DNA of 64,000 nucleotides from Tsukamurella sp. TY48 (GCF_019656655.1 NZ_BPMV01000001.1:1054001-1118000); one strand, 5' to 3'; positions 48,188-57,697 are shown, counted from the first letter of the stretch. Program-made: numbers and translations. The notes: a model not told the origin generated them from the sequence alone.

Positions 48188-48245
48188 GGCGGCCGACACC
48201 TCTGTCAGGGCATCGGCCGCACCGAGCCCGTCGAGAGGAAAGTCC

Positions 48246-49424
48246 ATGACCGAAGCAGTGATCGTCGACATCGTCCGGACCGCATCCGGCAAGGGCAAGC
48301 CCGGCGGCGCCCTGCACGGAGTGCACCCGGCCGACCTGCTGGCGGGCGTGATCCGCTCGCTCGTCGAGCGCAACGACCTCGACCCCGCGCTGGTCGACGA
48401 CGTGATCGCGGGCTGCGTGCACCAGGTGGGCGACCAGGCCCTCAACATCGCGCGGATCGCGGCGCTCACCGCGGGCCTGCCGGTGGAGGTGCCCGGCACC
48501 ACGATCGACCGGCAGTGCGGATCGTCGCAGCAGGCCGCGCACTTCGCGGCGCAGGGCGTGATCGCGGGCGCCTACGACATCGTGATCGCGGGCGGCGTCG
48601 AATCGATGAGCCGCGTGCCCATGGGCTCGACCTCGGTGGGCGGTGCCCCGATGGCCACGCTCGAGACCCGCTTCCCCAGCCTGCCGCATCAGGGCATCGG
48701 CGCCGAGCTGATGGCCGCCCGCTGGAAGCTCGACCGCGAGAGCCTGGACCGGTACGCGGCGGATTCGCACGCCCGCGCCGTGGCCACCCGCGAATCCGGC
48801 GGCTTCGATGCCGAGATCGTGCCCGTCACTCTGCCGGACGGCGCGACGCACACCGTCGACGAGACCGTCCGCGCGAGCACCACCGCCGAGGGGCTCGCCG
48901 GCCTGCGTCCCGCCTTCGAGGAGCAGAAGTGGGCGGAGCGCTACCCGGAGATCACCTCGTGGTCGATCACGCCGGGCAACTCCTCGCCGCTCACCGACGG
49001 CGCCTCGGCCGCGCTCATCATGAGCGCCGAGAAGGCGGCGGCCCTGGGCCTGACGCCCCGTGCGCGGTTCCACAGCTTCGCGGTGGTCGGCTCCGATCCC
49101 GAGATCATGCTGAGTGGCCCGATCCCCGCCACCCACAAGGTTTTGCAGCGCGCGGGCCTGAGCATCGCGGACATCGACGCCTTCGAGGTCAACGAGGCCT
49201 TCGCCTCGGTCCCGCTGGCGTGGTCGGCCGAATTCGACGTCGACCCCGCGAAGCTCAACCCACGGGGCGGCGCCATCGCGCTCGGGCACCCGCTGGGCGC
49301 CTCGGGAACCCGGCTGCTCACCACCCTGGTCAACCACCTGGAGGCCACCGGCGGGCGGTACGGACTGCAGACGATGTGCGAGGGCAACGGCATGGCCAAC
49401 GCCACCGTCATCGAACGGATCTAG
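48246..49424 (+). CDS. acetyl-CoA acetyltransferase / 3-ketoacyl-CoA thiolase
   Basis: 392 residues. Nucleophile Cys91 (IDRQCGSSQQA), catalytic His348 (GGAIALGHPLGASGTR) and Cys378 (CEGNGMANA); VNEAFA precedes them. It cleaves or condenses 3-ketoacyl-CoA. The sequence around PMGSTSVGGAPMATLETRFPSLPHQGIGAELMA is typical of the FadA/steroid thiolase group. Ribosome-binding site GAGAGGAAAG. It is near a hydroxybutyrate-dehydrogenase-like gene, so acetoacetyl-CoA metabolism is possible. Confidence 0.93.
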   Translation: MTEAVIVDIVRTASGKGKPGGALHGVHPADLLAGVIRSLVERNDLDPALVDDVIAGCVHQVGDQALNIARIAALTAGLPVEVPGTTIDRQCGSSQQAAHFAAQGVIAGAYDIVIAGGVESMSRVPMGSTSVGGAPMATLETRFPSLPHQGIGAELMAARWKLDRESLDRYAADSHARAVATRESGGFDAEIVPVTLPDGATHTVDETVRASTTAEGLAGLRPAFEEQKWAERYPEITSWSITPGNSSPLTDGASAALIMSAEKAAALGLTPRARFHSFAVVGSDPEIMLSGPIPATHKVLQRAGLSIADIDAFEVNEAFASVPLAWSAEFDVDPAKLNPRGGAIALGHPLGASGTRLLTTLVNHLEATGGRYGLQTMCEGNGMANATVIERI

Positions 49425-49436
49425 ACGCGGAAACGA

Positions 49437-49469
49437 GAACCGGGGCCGGCGCGATGCCGGCCCCGGTTC
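49437..49469. terminator. bidirectional terminator between convergent genes
   Basis: A perfect 14-base stem (arms 49437-49450 and 49456-49469, five-base loop) lies between the thiolase stop and the acyltransferase stop, terminating both. Confidence 0.8.
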
Positions 49470-49496
49470 CGTCGTCTCGGGCTCTGCGGTCTCGGG

Positions 49497-50942
49497 CTAC
49501 TTCGCCTCGGGGCTGCTCGGCTCGGCCGCCGCAGCGGGACGGGCACCGGCGGGCCCGGCGAAGACGGTGCGGCCCAGCGGCTGCCAGATCAGCAGGATCG
49601 CGCCGAAGATCATCGACGAGGCGCCCGCCGGAACGTCCAGCGGCCAGAAGGCGATCGCACCCACCACGACCATGGCGCCGCCGATCAGCAGCGAATTGCG
49701 CCCACTCTGCTGCGCCATCGGGATCATCGCGCGCCCCGTCGTGTACAGGCTGGCCGGGGTGCGGCGCAGCACCTCCGCGATGCCCACGGTGAGGAAGCAG
49801 GTCACGACGAAGGTGATCGCGGTGACGATCGGCGCGTACACCTCGAACCGGAACCGCTGGATGGTGGGCGCCAACTCCTGCAGGGCGAAGCCGTGCACCA
49901 GGAAGATGCCGAAGGAGCGATCGGAGGCGGTCTTGAGGAACCGGTCCCAGAACGAACCGGGGGTGCGGCGCTCGGACCAGATGGTGCCCGCGGCGTACAG
50001 GGCCATGATGATCAGGACGAACATCGCGGCGTAGAAGGGGCGGAAGACGTTCGCGGCGGTCACCGGGAACATGCCGTCGTCCACCAGGCCCAGGTAGTAC
50101 ATGATCGAGACGGCGATGCTGATGCCGGCGAGCACGATCACCCAGCCGCGGAACCGCGACATGAACTTCTTGACGCCGTCCAGGTGCATGGCCGCCACAC
50201 AGCCGAGCAGCGTGAAGAACTGGTACGGGATGAACGTGGCGGGCAGGTGGTTCCACAGCTTCGCCAGCAGCCCGTAGTTGAAGATCTCGGGGCGCACCTC
50301 GGTCATGTACTGGAGCAGCACGAGGTGGAAGGCCAGGCTCACCGCGAGCAGGTACTTGTGATAGCCCCAGGTCCAGCGGAGGAACTTCAGCAGGAACGGG
50401 AACAGCAGGTACACCTGCAGCGTCACGAAGACGAAGTAGAGGTGGTACCAGGCGTCGCCGGTGAGCAGGTCGTACCCGAGCACCTTGAACGCGGTCTTCG
50501 TCGATTCCCAGGTCTCGAACGTGCGCCAGACGTTGGAGAACGAGGGCGGCCACATGATGTACATGTGGTACAGCCAGTAGAAGACGGTCCACACCACGAA
50601 GGGCAGTCCGACCGCCTTGTAGCGCTTGCGCCAGAACTCGAACGGCTTGAGCTGCCGATCCTTGTACTGGTACACCAGCACGAAACCGGTGAGCGCGAAG
50701 AAGGCGTTGCGGGTGTAGTGGAACACCGTCTGCACGGCGTTCGACGCGACGCTGAACGGGAACGTGGTGCCCGAGACGCAGTGGTCGAAGATCACGCCCG
50801 CGAAGGTGACGATGCGCACGATGTCGAGCTGGTAGAGGTGCCCGCCCTTGGTCTTGCTGGGGACGTAACCACGCTTGCGTCGCGGCTTCTGCGCCTCCGT
50901 CTCCGGTTCGACGCCATCGCTCATGGTTCGGTCCACGCTCAC
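49497..50942 (-). CDS. acyltransferase-3 family membrane protein
   Basis: 481 residues, about ten membrane helices. LDIVRIVTFAGVIFDHCVSGTTFPFSVASNAVQTVFHYTRNAFFALTGFVLVYQYKDR contains the catalytic His/Arg region of the family (OafA-type, here with DHC), and the tail is Pro/Ala/Ser-rich. Such enzymes acylate glycans, lipids or mycolates from the cytoplasmic side; substrate unread. The start may be GTG 50942 or ATG 50924. In Mycobacteriales an envelope-lipid target is plausible. Confidence 0.83.
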   Translation of the reverse strand: MSVDRTMSDGVEPETEAQKPRRKRGYVPSKTKGGHLYQLDIVRIVTFAGVIFDHCVSGTTFPFSVASNAVQTVFHYTRNAFFALTGFVLVYQYKDRQLKPFEFWRKRYKAVGLPFVVWTVFYWLYHMYIMWPPSFSNVWRTFETWESTKTAFKVLGYDLLTGDAWYHLYFVFVTLQVYLLFPFLLKFLRWTWGYHKYLLAVSLAFHLVLLQYMTEVRPEIFNYGLLAKLWNHLPATFIPYQFFTLLGCVAAMHLDGVKKFMSRFRGWVIVLAGISIAVSIMYYLGLVDDGMFPVTAANVFRPFYAAMFVLIIMALYAAGTIWSERRTPGSFWDRFLKTASDRSFGIFLVHGFALQELAPTIQRFRFEVYAPIVTAITFVVTCFLTVGIAEVLRRTPASLYTTGRAMIPMAQQSGRNSLLIGGAMVVVGAIAFWPLDVPAGASSMIFGAILLIWQPLGRTVFAGPAGARPAAAAEPSSPEAK

Positions 50943-51062
50943 TGAGTTGAATCCCTCATACAGCCAGTTAATACCTGGTCACAGGTCCTAGGTACCGTAA
51001 CCGGTGGGTCTGCAAGGGTCCAACTCGGCGCGCGTGCCTCCCGCCGATCGACACGATGCGGG

Positions 51063-51791
51063 TCAGTTCGCGGTCCAGCCGCCGTCCATCGTGTACGACG
51101 AGCCCGTGACCATCGCGGCCGCCGGGCTGCACAACCAGGACACCAGGCCCGCGACCTCGTCGGGCTCGATGAGCCGCTTGATCGCGGGGCGCGCGAGGAA
51201 GACCTCGTCGGTCACCTGCTGTTCGGTGATGCCGTGCGCGGCCGCCTGCTCGGCGATCTGTTTCGCCACCAGCGCGGTGCGCACGTAGCCCGGGTTGACG
51301 CAGTTGCTGGTGACGCCGTGCTCGCCGCCCTCCAGCGCCGTCACCTTCGACAGCCCCTCCACGCCGTGCTTGGCGGCCACGTAGGCGGCCTTGTACTTCG
51401 ACGCCCGCAGCCCGTGCACCGAGGAGACGTGCACGATCCGGCCGAAGCCGCGCTCGTACATCGCGGGCAGCGCCGCGCGGGTGAGCAGGAAGGGCGCCTC
51501 CAGCATGAGCGTGGTGATCCGCCGGAACCATGCGGGATCGAAGTCCTCGATGGGCGCCACGTGCTGGACCCCGGCGTTGTTGACCAGGATGTCCACATCG
51601 AGCGCCAGACCGGCCAGGGCGGCCGTATCGGTGAGGTCGAGTTCCAGCGCCCGCCCGTCGATCTCCTCGGCCAGGGTGCGCGCGGCGGCACCGTCGCGAT
51701 CGACGACGGTGACGGCGGCACCGTCGGCGGCGAGGCGGCGCGCGACGGCCGCCCCGATCCCCGCCGCGCCGCCGGTCACCATCGCCCTCAC
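51063..51791 (-). CDS. 3-hydroxybutyrate-dehydrogenase-like SDR
   Basis: 242 residues from GTG 51791, overlapping the transporter stop as GTGA. MVTGGAAGIGAAVARRLAADG, VVDRDGAA (NAD preference), VNNAGVQHVAPIEDF, HVSSVHGL, YKAAYVAAKHGVEGLSK and SNCVNPGYVRT closely fit D-3-hydroxybutyrate dehydrogenase. It interconverts hydroxybutyrate and acetoacetate; with the MHS transporter it forms a probable hydroxybutyrate uptake/oxidation unit, controlled by the divergent LysR regulator. Confidence 0.88.
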   Translation of the reverse strand: MRAMVTGGAAGIGAAVARRLAADGAAVTVVDRDGAAARTLAEEIDGRALELDLTDTAALAGLALDVDILVNNAGVQHVAPIEDFDPAWFRRITTLMLEAPFLLTRAALPAMYERGFGRIVHVSSVHGLRASKYKAAYVAAKHGVEGLSKVTALEGGEHGVTSNCVNPGYVRTALVAKQIAEQAAAHGITEQQVTDEVFLARPAIKRLIEPDEVAGLVSWLCSPAAAMVTGSSYTMDGGWTAN

Positions 51792-53149
51792 GCGCGGGCC
51801 CCGGCGGCCTGCTCGGCCTGCAGAGCCGCCCGGTCCTCCTCGTCGATCGTGGCGAGGTCGATCCCCTTGGTCTCGCGGACGAAGAAGACCGCGAGGAAGG
51901 TGATGCCGCACGCCATCGCGAGGTACACCGCGACCGGCACCGACGAACCGAAGTCCTTGAGCAGCTTGGTCGCGATGATCGGCGCCAGCGAACCGGCGAC
52001 GACCGAGGTGACCTGCGCGGCGACCGAGACGCCCGAGTAGCGCATCCGGGTCGGGAAGGATTCGGCCATGATCGCGGGCTGCGGCGCGTACATCAGCGCG
52101 TGGAACATCAGGCCGATCGTGACCGCCGCGACCACCACCACGCCGTGGCCGGTGTCGAACATCGGGAAGGCGAAGAAGCCCCAGGTCGCGGCGAGGGCGG
52201 CCCCGACCCAGTACACCGGGCGGCGGCCGACACGGTCGGTGAGCGCGCCCGCCAGCGGCATGACCGCGAAGTGCACCGCGTGCGCGATGAGCAGCCACAT
52301 CAGGATGTCCGAGGTGTCCATCTTCACGACCGTCTTGAGGTACGTGATCGAGAAGGTCACGACGAGGTAGTAGAAGATGTTCTCGCCGAACCGCAGACCC
52401 ATCGCCGAGAGCACGCCGCGGGGGTAGCGCTTGACGACCTCGACGACGCCGTAGGAGACGGCCTTCTCCTCCGCGATCTGCTGCTGGGCCTCCTTGAAGA
52501 TCGGCGACTCGTCGACCTGGGTGCGGATGTAGTAGCCCACCAGCACGATCACGGCCGAGAGCCAGAAGGCGATGCGCCAGCCCCACGCGAGGAAGTCCGC
52601 CTCGGACAGCGCGTTGGTGAGGATCAGCAGCACGACGGTGGCGGCCAGGTTGCCGCCCGGCACGCCGGCCTGCGGCCATGACGCCCAGAAGCCGCGGGTC
52701 TTGTTCGGGCTGTGCTCGGCCACGAGCAGCACCGCGCCGCCCCACTCCCCGCCCACGGCGAAGCCCTGGATGAAGCGCAGCACCACCAGCAGGAAGGGCG
52801 CCCAGTAGCCGATCTGATCGAAGGTGGGCAGGCAGCCCATGAGGAATGTGGCGACGCCGACCATGAGGATCGAGACCTGGAGGAGCTTCTTGCGGCCGAG
52901 CTTGTCGCCCAGGTGGCCGAAGACGATGCCGCCGACCGGGCGGGCCGCGAAGCCCACGGCGTAGGTGACGAAGGCCGCGATGATCGCGTCGTACTCGCTG
53001 GCGCCGGCCTTGAAGAAGATCTTGTTGAAGACCACCGTGGCGGCGATGCCGTAGAGGAAGAACTCGTACCACTCGACCACCGTGCCGGCCATCGACGCCG
53101 CGACGATCTTCCGCAAGCCGCTGGGCTTCTCCAGGTCGGACTCCGCCAT
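51788..53149 (-). CDS. MHS-family MFS metabolite:H+ symporter
   Basis: 453 residues from ATG 53149 (GAGGAG six bases upstream). AGTVVEWYEFFLYGIAATVVFNKIFF and FGHLGDKLGRKKLLQVSILMVGVATFLMGCLPT are the MHS family hallmarks (KgtP/ProP-like), with WGGAVLLVAEHSPNKTRGFWASWPQ in the central region. Imports small carboxylates with protons. Operon with the hydroxybutyrate-dehydrogenase-like gene supports hydroxybutyrate or acetoacetate as cargo. Confidence 0.9.
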   Translation of the reverse strand: MAESDLEKPSGLRKIVAASMAGTVVEWYEFFLYGIAATVVFNKIFFKAGASEYDAIIAAFVTYAVGFAARPVGGIVFGHLGDKLGRKKLLQVSILMVGVATFLMGCLPTFDQIGYWAPFLLVVLRFIQGFAVGGEWGGAVLLVAEHSPNKTRGFWASWPQAGVPGGNLAATVVLLILTNALSEADFLAWGWRIAFWLSAVIVLVGYYIRTQVDESPIFKEAQQQIAEEKAVSYGVVEVVKRYPRGVLSAMGLRFGENIFYYLVVTFSITYLKTVVKMDTSDILMWLLIAHAVHFAVMPLAGALTDRVGRRPVYWVGAALAATWGFFAFPMFDTGHGVVVVAAVTIGLMFHALMYAPQPAIMAESFPTRMRYSGVSVAAQVTSVVAGSLAPIIATKLLKDFGSSVPVAVYLAMACGITFLAVFFVRETKGIDLATIDEEDRAALQAEQAAGARA

Positions 53150-53265
53150 ACCCACTCCTCGTGTCTCAAGTCACGATCGAGCACCTGATGTGATGCAGGT
53201 CATGACCGAAGGAAGTATGGATGCATAGAATTGCAGACACAATGACCACTCACGCCCATCCGATC

Positions 53266-53277
53266 TGCATCGATGCA
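53266..53277. promoter_or_regulatory. palindrome at the LysR start, possible operator
   Basis: TGCATCGATGCA is a perfect 12-base palindrome overlapping the ATG of the LysR gene (53273). Together with ATTG-N6-CAAT at 53230-53243 it is a candidate for autoregulation in the divergent gap to the MHS transporter. Confidence 0.45.
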
Positions 53278-54187
53278 CAGTCCTGAGGTGCACAGTCCTG
53301 AGGCCAGCGCCGACGGCCTGCTCACACTGCTCGCCGTGGCCCGCACCGGCCGCTACACCGCCGCCGCCGATCTGCTGGGCATCAACCACACCACCGCATC
53401 ACGTCGGGTGGCCGCCCTGGAGCACGCGCTCGGCGGGCCGCTGCTGGCCCGCGGGGCCGGCGGCTGGGAACTCACCGACCTCGGCCGCACCGCGGTGGGG
53501 GCGGCCGAGCGGATCGAGGCCACGCTCCTCGGGCTGCACGCCGACACCGACGACGATCTGCACGGCAAGGTCCGCATCGCCGCCACCGACGGCTTCAGCG
53601 CCCGGGTGGTGGCGCCGGCCATCGCGCGGCTGGGCCGCGCCCACCCGCGGCTGTCGGTGGACCTGCTGACGGTGACCCGCCGGGCACCGTCGACCCGATC
53701 CGGGGTCGACATCGAGGTGGTGGTCGGACGGCCCGGGACCTACCGGGTGGAGCCCACCCTGCTGGCGCCGTATCGGTTGGGGCTCTACGGATCCGAGGAC
53801 TTCCTGGCCGCGACCGGCATACCCCGGACCCGCGCCGATCTCGGCGGCCGGCCGCTGGTCTACTTCATCGAGTCGATGCTCACCGTGGACGATCTCGACC
53901 AGGCGCGGGTGGTGGTCCCCGAGATGGCCGACCGGCTCAGTTCGACCAACGTGCTGGTGCACGTGGAGGCGACCCGCGCCGGCACCGGACTGGGCCTGCT
54001 CCCGTGCTTCCTGGCCGATACCCACCCGGACCTCGTCCGGGTGCTCCCCGAGGAGGTGGCGGTGGACCTGGAGTACTGGATGGTGGTGCGCCCCGAGGCC
54101 GCTCGGCGGCGTGAGGTGGCCGCCGTGGCCGGGGCGCTGCGCGAGCGCGTGGATGCGATGCGGGGCGAACTACTGGGTCTGCGCTGA
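53273..54187 (+). CDS. LysR-family transcriptional regulator
   Basis: 304 residues. The N-terminal winged helix TLLAVARTGRYTAAADLLGINHTTASRRVAALEHALGGPLLARGAGGWELTDLGRTAVGAAERI fits LysR; a two-lobe effector domain follows (GKVRIAATDGFSARVVAPAI..). It is divergent from the MHS/hydroxybutyrate unit, the usual target arrangement. The first two repeat units of a 15-base tandem duplication encode HSPE-V-HSPE at residues 2-10, giving two in-frame starts, ATG 53273 and GTG 53288. Confidence 0.9.
   Translation: MHSPEVHSPEASADGLLTLLAVARTGRYTAAADLLGINHTTASRRVAALEHALGGPLLARGAGGWELTDLGRTAVGAAERIEATLLGLHADTDDDLHGKVRIAATDGFSARVVAPAIARLGRAHPRLSVDLLTVTRRAPSTRSGVDIEVVVGRPGTYRVEPTLLAPYRLGLYGSEDFLAATGIPRTRADLGGRPLVYFIESMLTVDDLDQARVVVPEMADRLSSTNVLVHVEATRAGTGLGLLPCFLADTHPDLVRVLPEEVAVDLEYWMVVRPEAARRREVAAVAGALRERVDAMRGELLGLR
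53274..53303 (+). repeat. 15-base tandem duplication at the LysR start
   Basis: TGCACAGTCCTGAGG occurs twice in immediate succession (53274-53288, 53289-53303). It duplicates the HSPE codons and places a second start-like GTG (53288) in frame. Confidence 0.8.
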
Positions 54188-54259
54188 GGCTGGGCGGTGC
54201 GCAACCGCGGAGGGGTGGGTCGCCGGTCCCCCTCAACCTGTGACCCGCACCCGACGGCC

Positions 54260-54288
54260 GGGCCGGCAGCCTTCGCGGCTGCCGGCCC
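54260..54288 (+). terminator. terminator after the LysR gene
   Basis: A perfect 12-base stem (arms 54260-54271 and 54277-54288) with a five-base TTCGC loop, about 70 bases past the LysR stop, with no T-tract. Confidence 0.75.
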
Positions 54289-54320
54289 ATTCCGTTTGGC
54301 GGTAGACTGTCCGCTTGACC

Positions 54321-57300
54321 ATGAGCGCATCGACTACCAACGGCGGTCCCTCGTTCACGCCCGAGGACCTGACCGGATTCTTCGGCGCACCGACGGTGCG
54401 GCGTGCCGGCGAGTACGTGGGCACCGGCCTGATCGGCGACCTGGAGTGGGACGACGAGAAGCGCCTGGTGACCGGCGTGGTGGCGGGCACCCGCGAGTAC
54501 GACGCGCGGGTGTGGATCGAGCCCGTCGGCGGCGGCTGGCGCCCCGTGCGCAGCCTGTGCAGCTGCCCCGTGGCGTTGAACTGCAAACACGGCGCGGCGC
54601 TGCTGCTCGAACTCACCGCGGAGGACGTCGAAGAGGCCTCCGTCGAACAGCCCGATCCGTGGGAGCGGCAACTCGAGGCGCTGCTGCCCGAGACTCCGCG
54701 CACCGTGGCCACCCTGCCGGTGGCCCTGCAGTTCGACGTCGACGAGCGCGGCGTGACCTCCGGCCAGCGACTGCAGGTGCGGCTGGCCACGCCCGGCATG
54801 CGCGACGGCACCTGGGTGGCGGGCGATGTGCGGTGGCGCACCATCGCCTCGGCCCCGCGGGTCTCCCCGGCGCAGCGCGAGGCGCTCACTCCCCTGGCGC
54901 AGCTCGTGCTGTGGAACCTGTACGGCGTGGACGCGTGGGCCGACCTCGGGATGATCGACACCCCGCTGCTGTGGGACCAGCTGCGCGCCGTGCGCGACGC
55001 CGGTGTCCCGCTGCTCACCAAGCGGCCCCGCGGCACCGTCATCCTGGCCGCCCCCACGCGGCTGGGTCTCGTGGCCCGGCCCGAATCCGGCGGGGTGGAG
55101 CTGGACCGGGAGGTGGACTTCGGCGACGGTCCGCGGCGCTTCACCGGCGGGCTGCTCGGCGCGCACCGCGCGCTGGGCCTCTTCCAGCAGGACGGCGACG
55201 AACTGCGGATCGCCCCGCTCGATCCCCCGCTGTCCACCGCACACACGGCCGCGCTGCGCCGGTTCACCCCGGTGCGGGTGCCCGAGGAGGCGGTCCCGCA
55301 GCTGCGGGAGAAGTACCTTCCGTACCTGGCGGCGGTGGCCCCGGTGCGCGATCCCGAGCAGCTGGTGGGTGAGATCGAGGTCCTGGGACCCGAACTCGTG
55401 TGCACCGCACGGTATTACCCCGAGGCCGGCGAGCTCGAGGTCGATTGGAAGTGGCGCTACAGCGTGGGCGGCGAGGCCCGCGATTACGCCGTGGGCACGG
55501 AGCCCGCCGGGATCGCCGACACGGTGGGCCAGCAGCGGATCACCCGGTCCATGGCGGGCGCGCTGCGTGAGGCGCAGGTGGGCGTGGACCATTCGCAGGG
55601 CTTCTACCGCGGCACGGAAGCCGCGGTGTGGCTCGCCGAGGCCGCACCCGTACTGCGGACCGTGCCCGGGCTGATCGTCGAGGTCACCGACGATCCCGGT
55701 TTCCGCTGGGCCGAATCGGCGGCCACGGTGTCGGTCCGGGTGCGCGGCGAGGATTCCGACTCCCCGTCGATGGACTGGTTCGACCTCGAGGTGGCCGTGG
55801 AGGTGGACGGCGAGGAGGTTCCCTTCCGGGACGTCTTCACCGCCGTCGCAGGTGGTCTCGACACCATCGTGACGCCGGGCGGCGTGCTGGCCCGGATCGA
55901 CGGTGAGCGGTTCGACCGGCTGCGCGAGCTGATCGGCGAGGCGCGCGATCTGCCCAGCCGTGGCGGTCGCCGCACCCCGCGTGGCACCGCGGGCGACCGG
56001 GACGGGTTGCGCATCAGCCGATTCCAGGCGGGCCTGGTGGACGATTTGGCGGATCTTGCCGACGCCACCGATTTCGACGGTGACTGGAGCCGCCGGGTGG
56101 GCGCGCTGACGGCGGGCGATCTGGTGCGGCAGGAGACACCGTCGACGCTGCGGGCCGAGCTGCGCCCGTATCAGCGGGACGGCCTGGACTGGCTCTCCTT
56201 CCTGTGGGACAACGATTTCGGCGGCATCTTGGCCGACGACATGGGTCTGGGCAAGACGGTGCAGACGCTGGCGCTGATCTGTCGCGCGCACGAGAACGCC
56301 GAGCCCGATCTACTGGGTTCACCGGGTCCGTTCCTAGTGGTGGCCCCCACCTCGGTGGTGGGCAACTGGGCGGCCGAGTGCCGCCGGTTCGCACCGCATC
56401 TGACGGTGGCCACGGTGACCGAGACCTCACGCAAGTCCGGTGCGTCGATCCGGTCCGTGGTGGCCGGTGCCGATGTGGTGCTCACCTCCTACACGCTGCT
56501 GCGGTTGGACGCCGAGGAGTACGCGGCCGTCTCGTGGGCCGGGGTGATCCTCGATGAGGCGCAGTTCGTGAAGAACCCGCGCTCCAAGGCCTTCGCCGCC
56601 GTCTCGGTGCTGGACCGCAAGTTCACACTCGCGGTGACCGGCACCCCGATGGAGAATCACCTCGAGGAGCTGTGGGCGCTCACGGCGCTCACGGTGCCCG
56701 GCCTGTTCCCCGGCCGCACGTGGTTCGCGGAGGAGTACCGCCGCCCCATCGAGCGCGGCGGCGACGACGATCGCCTGTCCCGGCTGCGTCGGCGCGTGCG
56801 GCCGTTCATGTTGCGGCGCACCAAGGATCTGGTGGCCAAGGACCTGCCGGCGAAGACCGAATCGGTGGTGCAGGTACAGCTCAGCGACGAGCACCGACAC
56901 ACCTACGACCGGATCCTGGCCGATCAGCGAGCCAAGCTGCTGGGGCTGCTGGATGATTTCGACGGCAACCGGTTCGAGATCCTGCGGTCGCTGACGATGC
57001 TGCGGCGCCTTGCGCTCGATCCGTCGCTGGTGGACGAGGAGCTCGCCGTCGAAGACGTGGCGAAGCTCGACTACCTGGCGGAGAAGCTGGACGAGCTGCT
57101 GGAGGAGAAGCACGCGGTGCTGGTGTTCAGCCAGTTCACCGGGTTCCTGCGCAAGGCGGCCGAGCGGCTCGACGAGGAGGGCGTGGAGTACGCCTACCTC
57201 GATGGGTCCACCACCGACCGGGCCGCGGCGATCGAGAAGTTCACCTCCGGCGAGGTGCAGGTCTTCCTGATCTCCTTGAAGGCGGGCGGATTCGGCCTGA

Positions 57301-57563
57301 ACCTGGTGCAGGCGGACTACTGCTTCCTGCTGGATCCGTGGTGGAACCCCGCGGCCGAGGCGCAGGCCATCGACCGCGCGCACCGGATCGGGCAGACCCG
57401 CAGCGTGATGGTGTACCGCCTCGTCTCCGCGGGCACGATCGAGGACAAGGTGATGGAGCTCAAGGAGCGCAAGGCCGCGCTCTTCGAGTCGGTCGTCGGC
57501 GGCGAGGGCGGTTTCGATGCCCGGCTCGCGGCCTCGGACATTCGCGCGCTGTTCGAGAACTGA
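54321..57563 (+). CDS. SWIM zinc finger and SNF2-family helicase
   Basis: 1080 residues from ATG 54321 (TTG 54315 is an alternative; TAGACT ends 6 bases before it). The N-terminal SWIM zinc finger (about 60-90: VRSLCSCPVALNCKHGAALLLELTAEDV) is followed by a long variable region, then SNF2 ATPase: ILADDMGLGKTVQTLALI, ILDEAQFVKNPRSKAF, VTGTPMENHLEELWAL, and the C-terminal helicase part with VQADYCFLLDPWWNPAAEAQAIDRAHRIGQTRSVMVYRLVS. DNA-remodelling translocase, perhaps in repair or chromosome defence; no partner gene nearby. Confidence 0.93.
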   Translation: MSASTTNGGPSFTPEDLTGFFGAPTVRRAGEYVGTGLIGDLEWDDEKRLVTGVVAGTREYDARVWIEPVGGGWRPVRSLCSCPVALNCKHGAALLLELTAEDVEEASVEQPDPWERQLEALLPETPRTVATLPVALQFDVDERGVTSGQRLQVRLATPGMRDGTWVAGDVRWRTIASAPRVSPAQREALTPLAQLVLWNLYGVDAWADLGMIDTPLLWDQLRAVRDAGVPLLTKRPRGTVILAAPTRLGLVARPESGGVELDREVDFGDGPRRFTGGLLGAHRALGLFQQDGDELRIAPLDPPLSTAHTAALRRFTPVRVPEEAVPQLREKYLPYLAAVAPVRDPEQLVGEIEVLGPELVCTARYYPEAGELEVDWKWRYSVGGEARDYAVGTEPAGIADTVGQQRITRSMAGALREAQVGVDHSQGFYRGTEAAVWLAEAAPVLRTVPGLIVEVTDDPGFRWAESAATVSVRVRGEDSDSPSMDWFDLEVAVEVDGEEVPFRDVFTAVAGGLDTIVTPGGVLARIDGERFDRLRELIGEARDLPSRGGRRTPRGTAGDRDGLRISRFQAGLVDDLADLADATDFDGDWSRRVGALTAGDLVRQETPSTLRAELRPYQRDGLDWLSFLWDNDFGGILADDMGLGKTVQTLALICRAHENAEPDLLGSPGPFLVVAPTSVVGNWAAECRRFAPHLTVATVTETSRKSGASIRSVVAGADVVLTSYTLLRLDAEEYAAVSWAGVILDEAQFVKNPRSKAFAAVSVLDRKFTLAVTGTPMENHLEELWALTALTVPGLFPGRTWFAEEYRRPIERGGDDDRLSRLRRRVRPFMLRRTKDLVAKDLPAKTESVVQVQLSDEHRHTYDRILADQRAKLLGLLDDFDGNRFEILRSLTMLRRLALDPSLVDEELAVEDVAKLDYLAEKLDELLEEKHAVLVFSQFTGFLRKAAERLDEEGVEYAYLDGSTTDRAAAIEKFTSGEVQVFLISLKAGGFGLNLVQADYCFLLDPWWNPAAEAQAIDRAHRIGQTRSVMVYRLVSAGTIEDKVMELKERKAALFESVVGGEGGFDARLAASDIRALFEN

Positions 57564-57611
57564 GGGCGGGCCGAGCCCCGGGCCGGTCGGCGGATGGTCG
57601 TTGCGAATGGT

Positions 57612-57685
57612 CATGCGTGCGACGCATATCCCCGAACGACCAGGTCAGCGGCTTTTCTGCGTCGTCGCCCATGCGTGCGGCGCAT
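57612..57685. repeat. two copies of a palindromic 16-mer in a gene gap
   Basis: CATGCGTGCG[A/G]CGCAT occurs at 57612-57627 and 57670-57685, each internally palindromic, 58 bases apart in the 134-base gap between the SNF2 and VOC genes. The two copies differ at one base inside the palindrome. It may belong to a dispersed intergenic repeat family or be a protein site. Confidence 0.6.
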
Positions 57686-57697
57686 GCCCCGGTCTCG

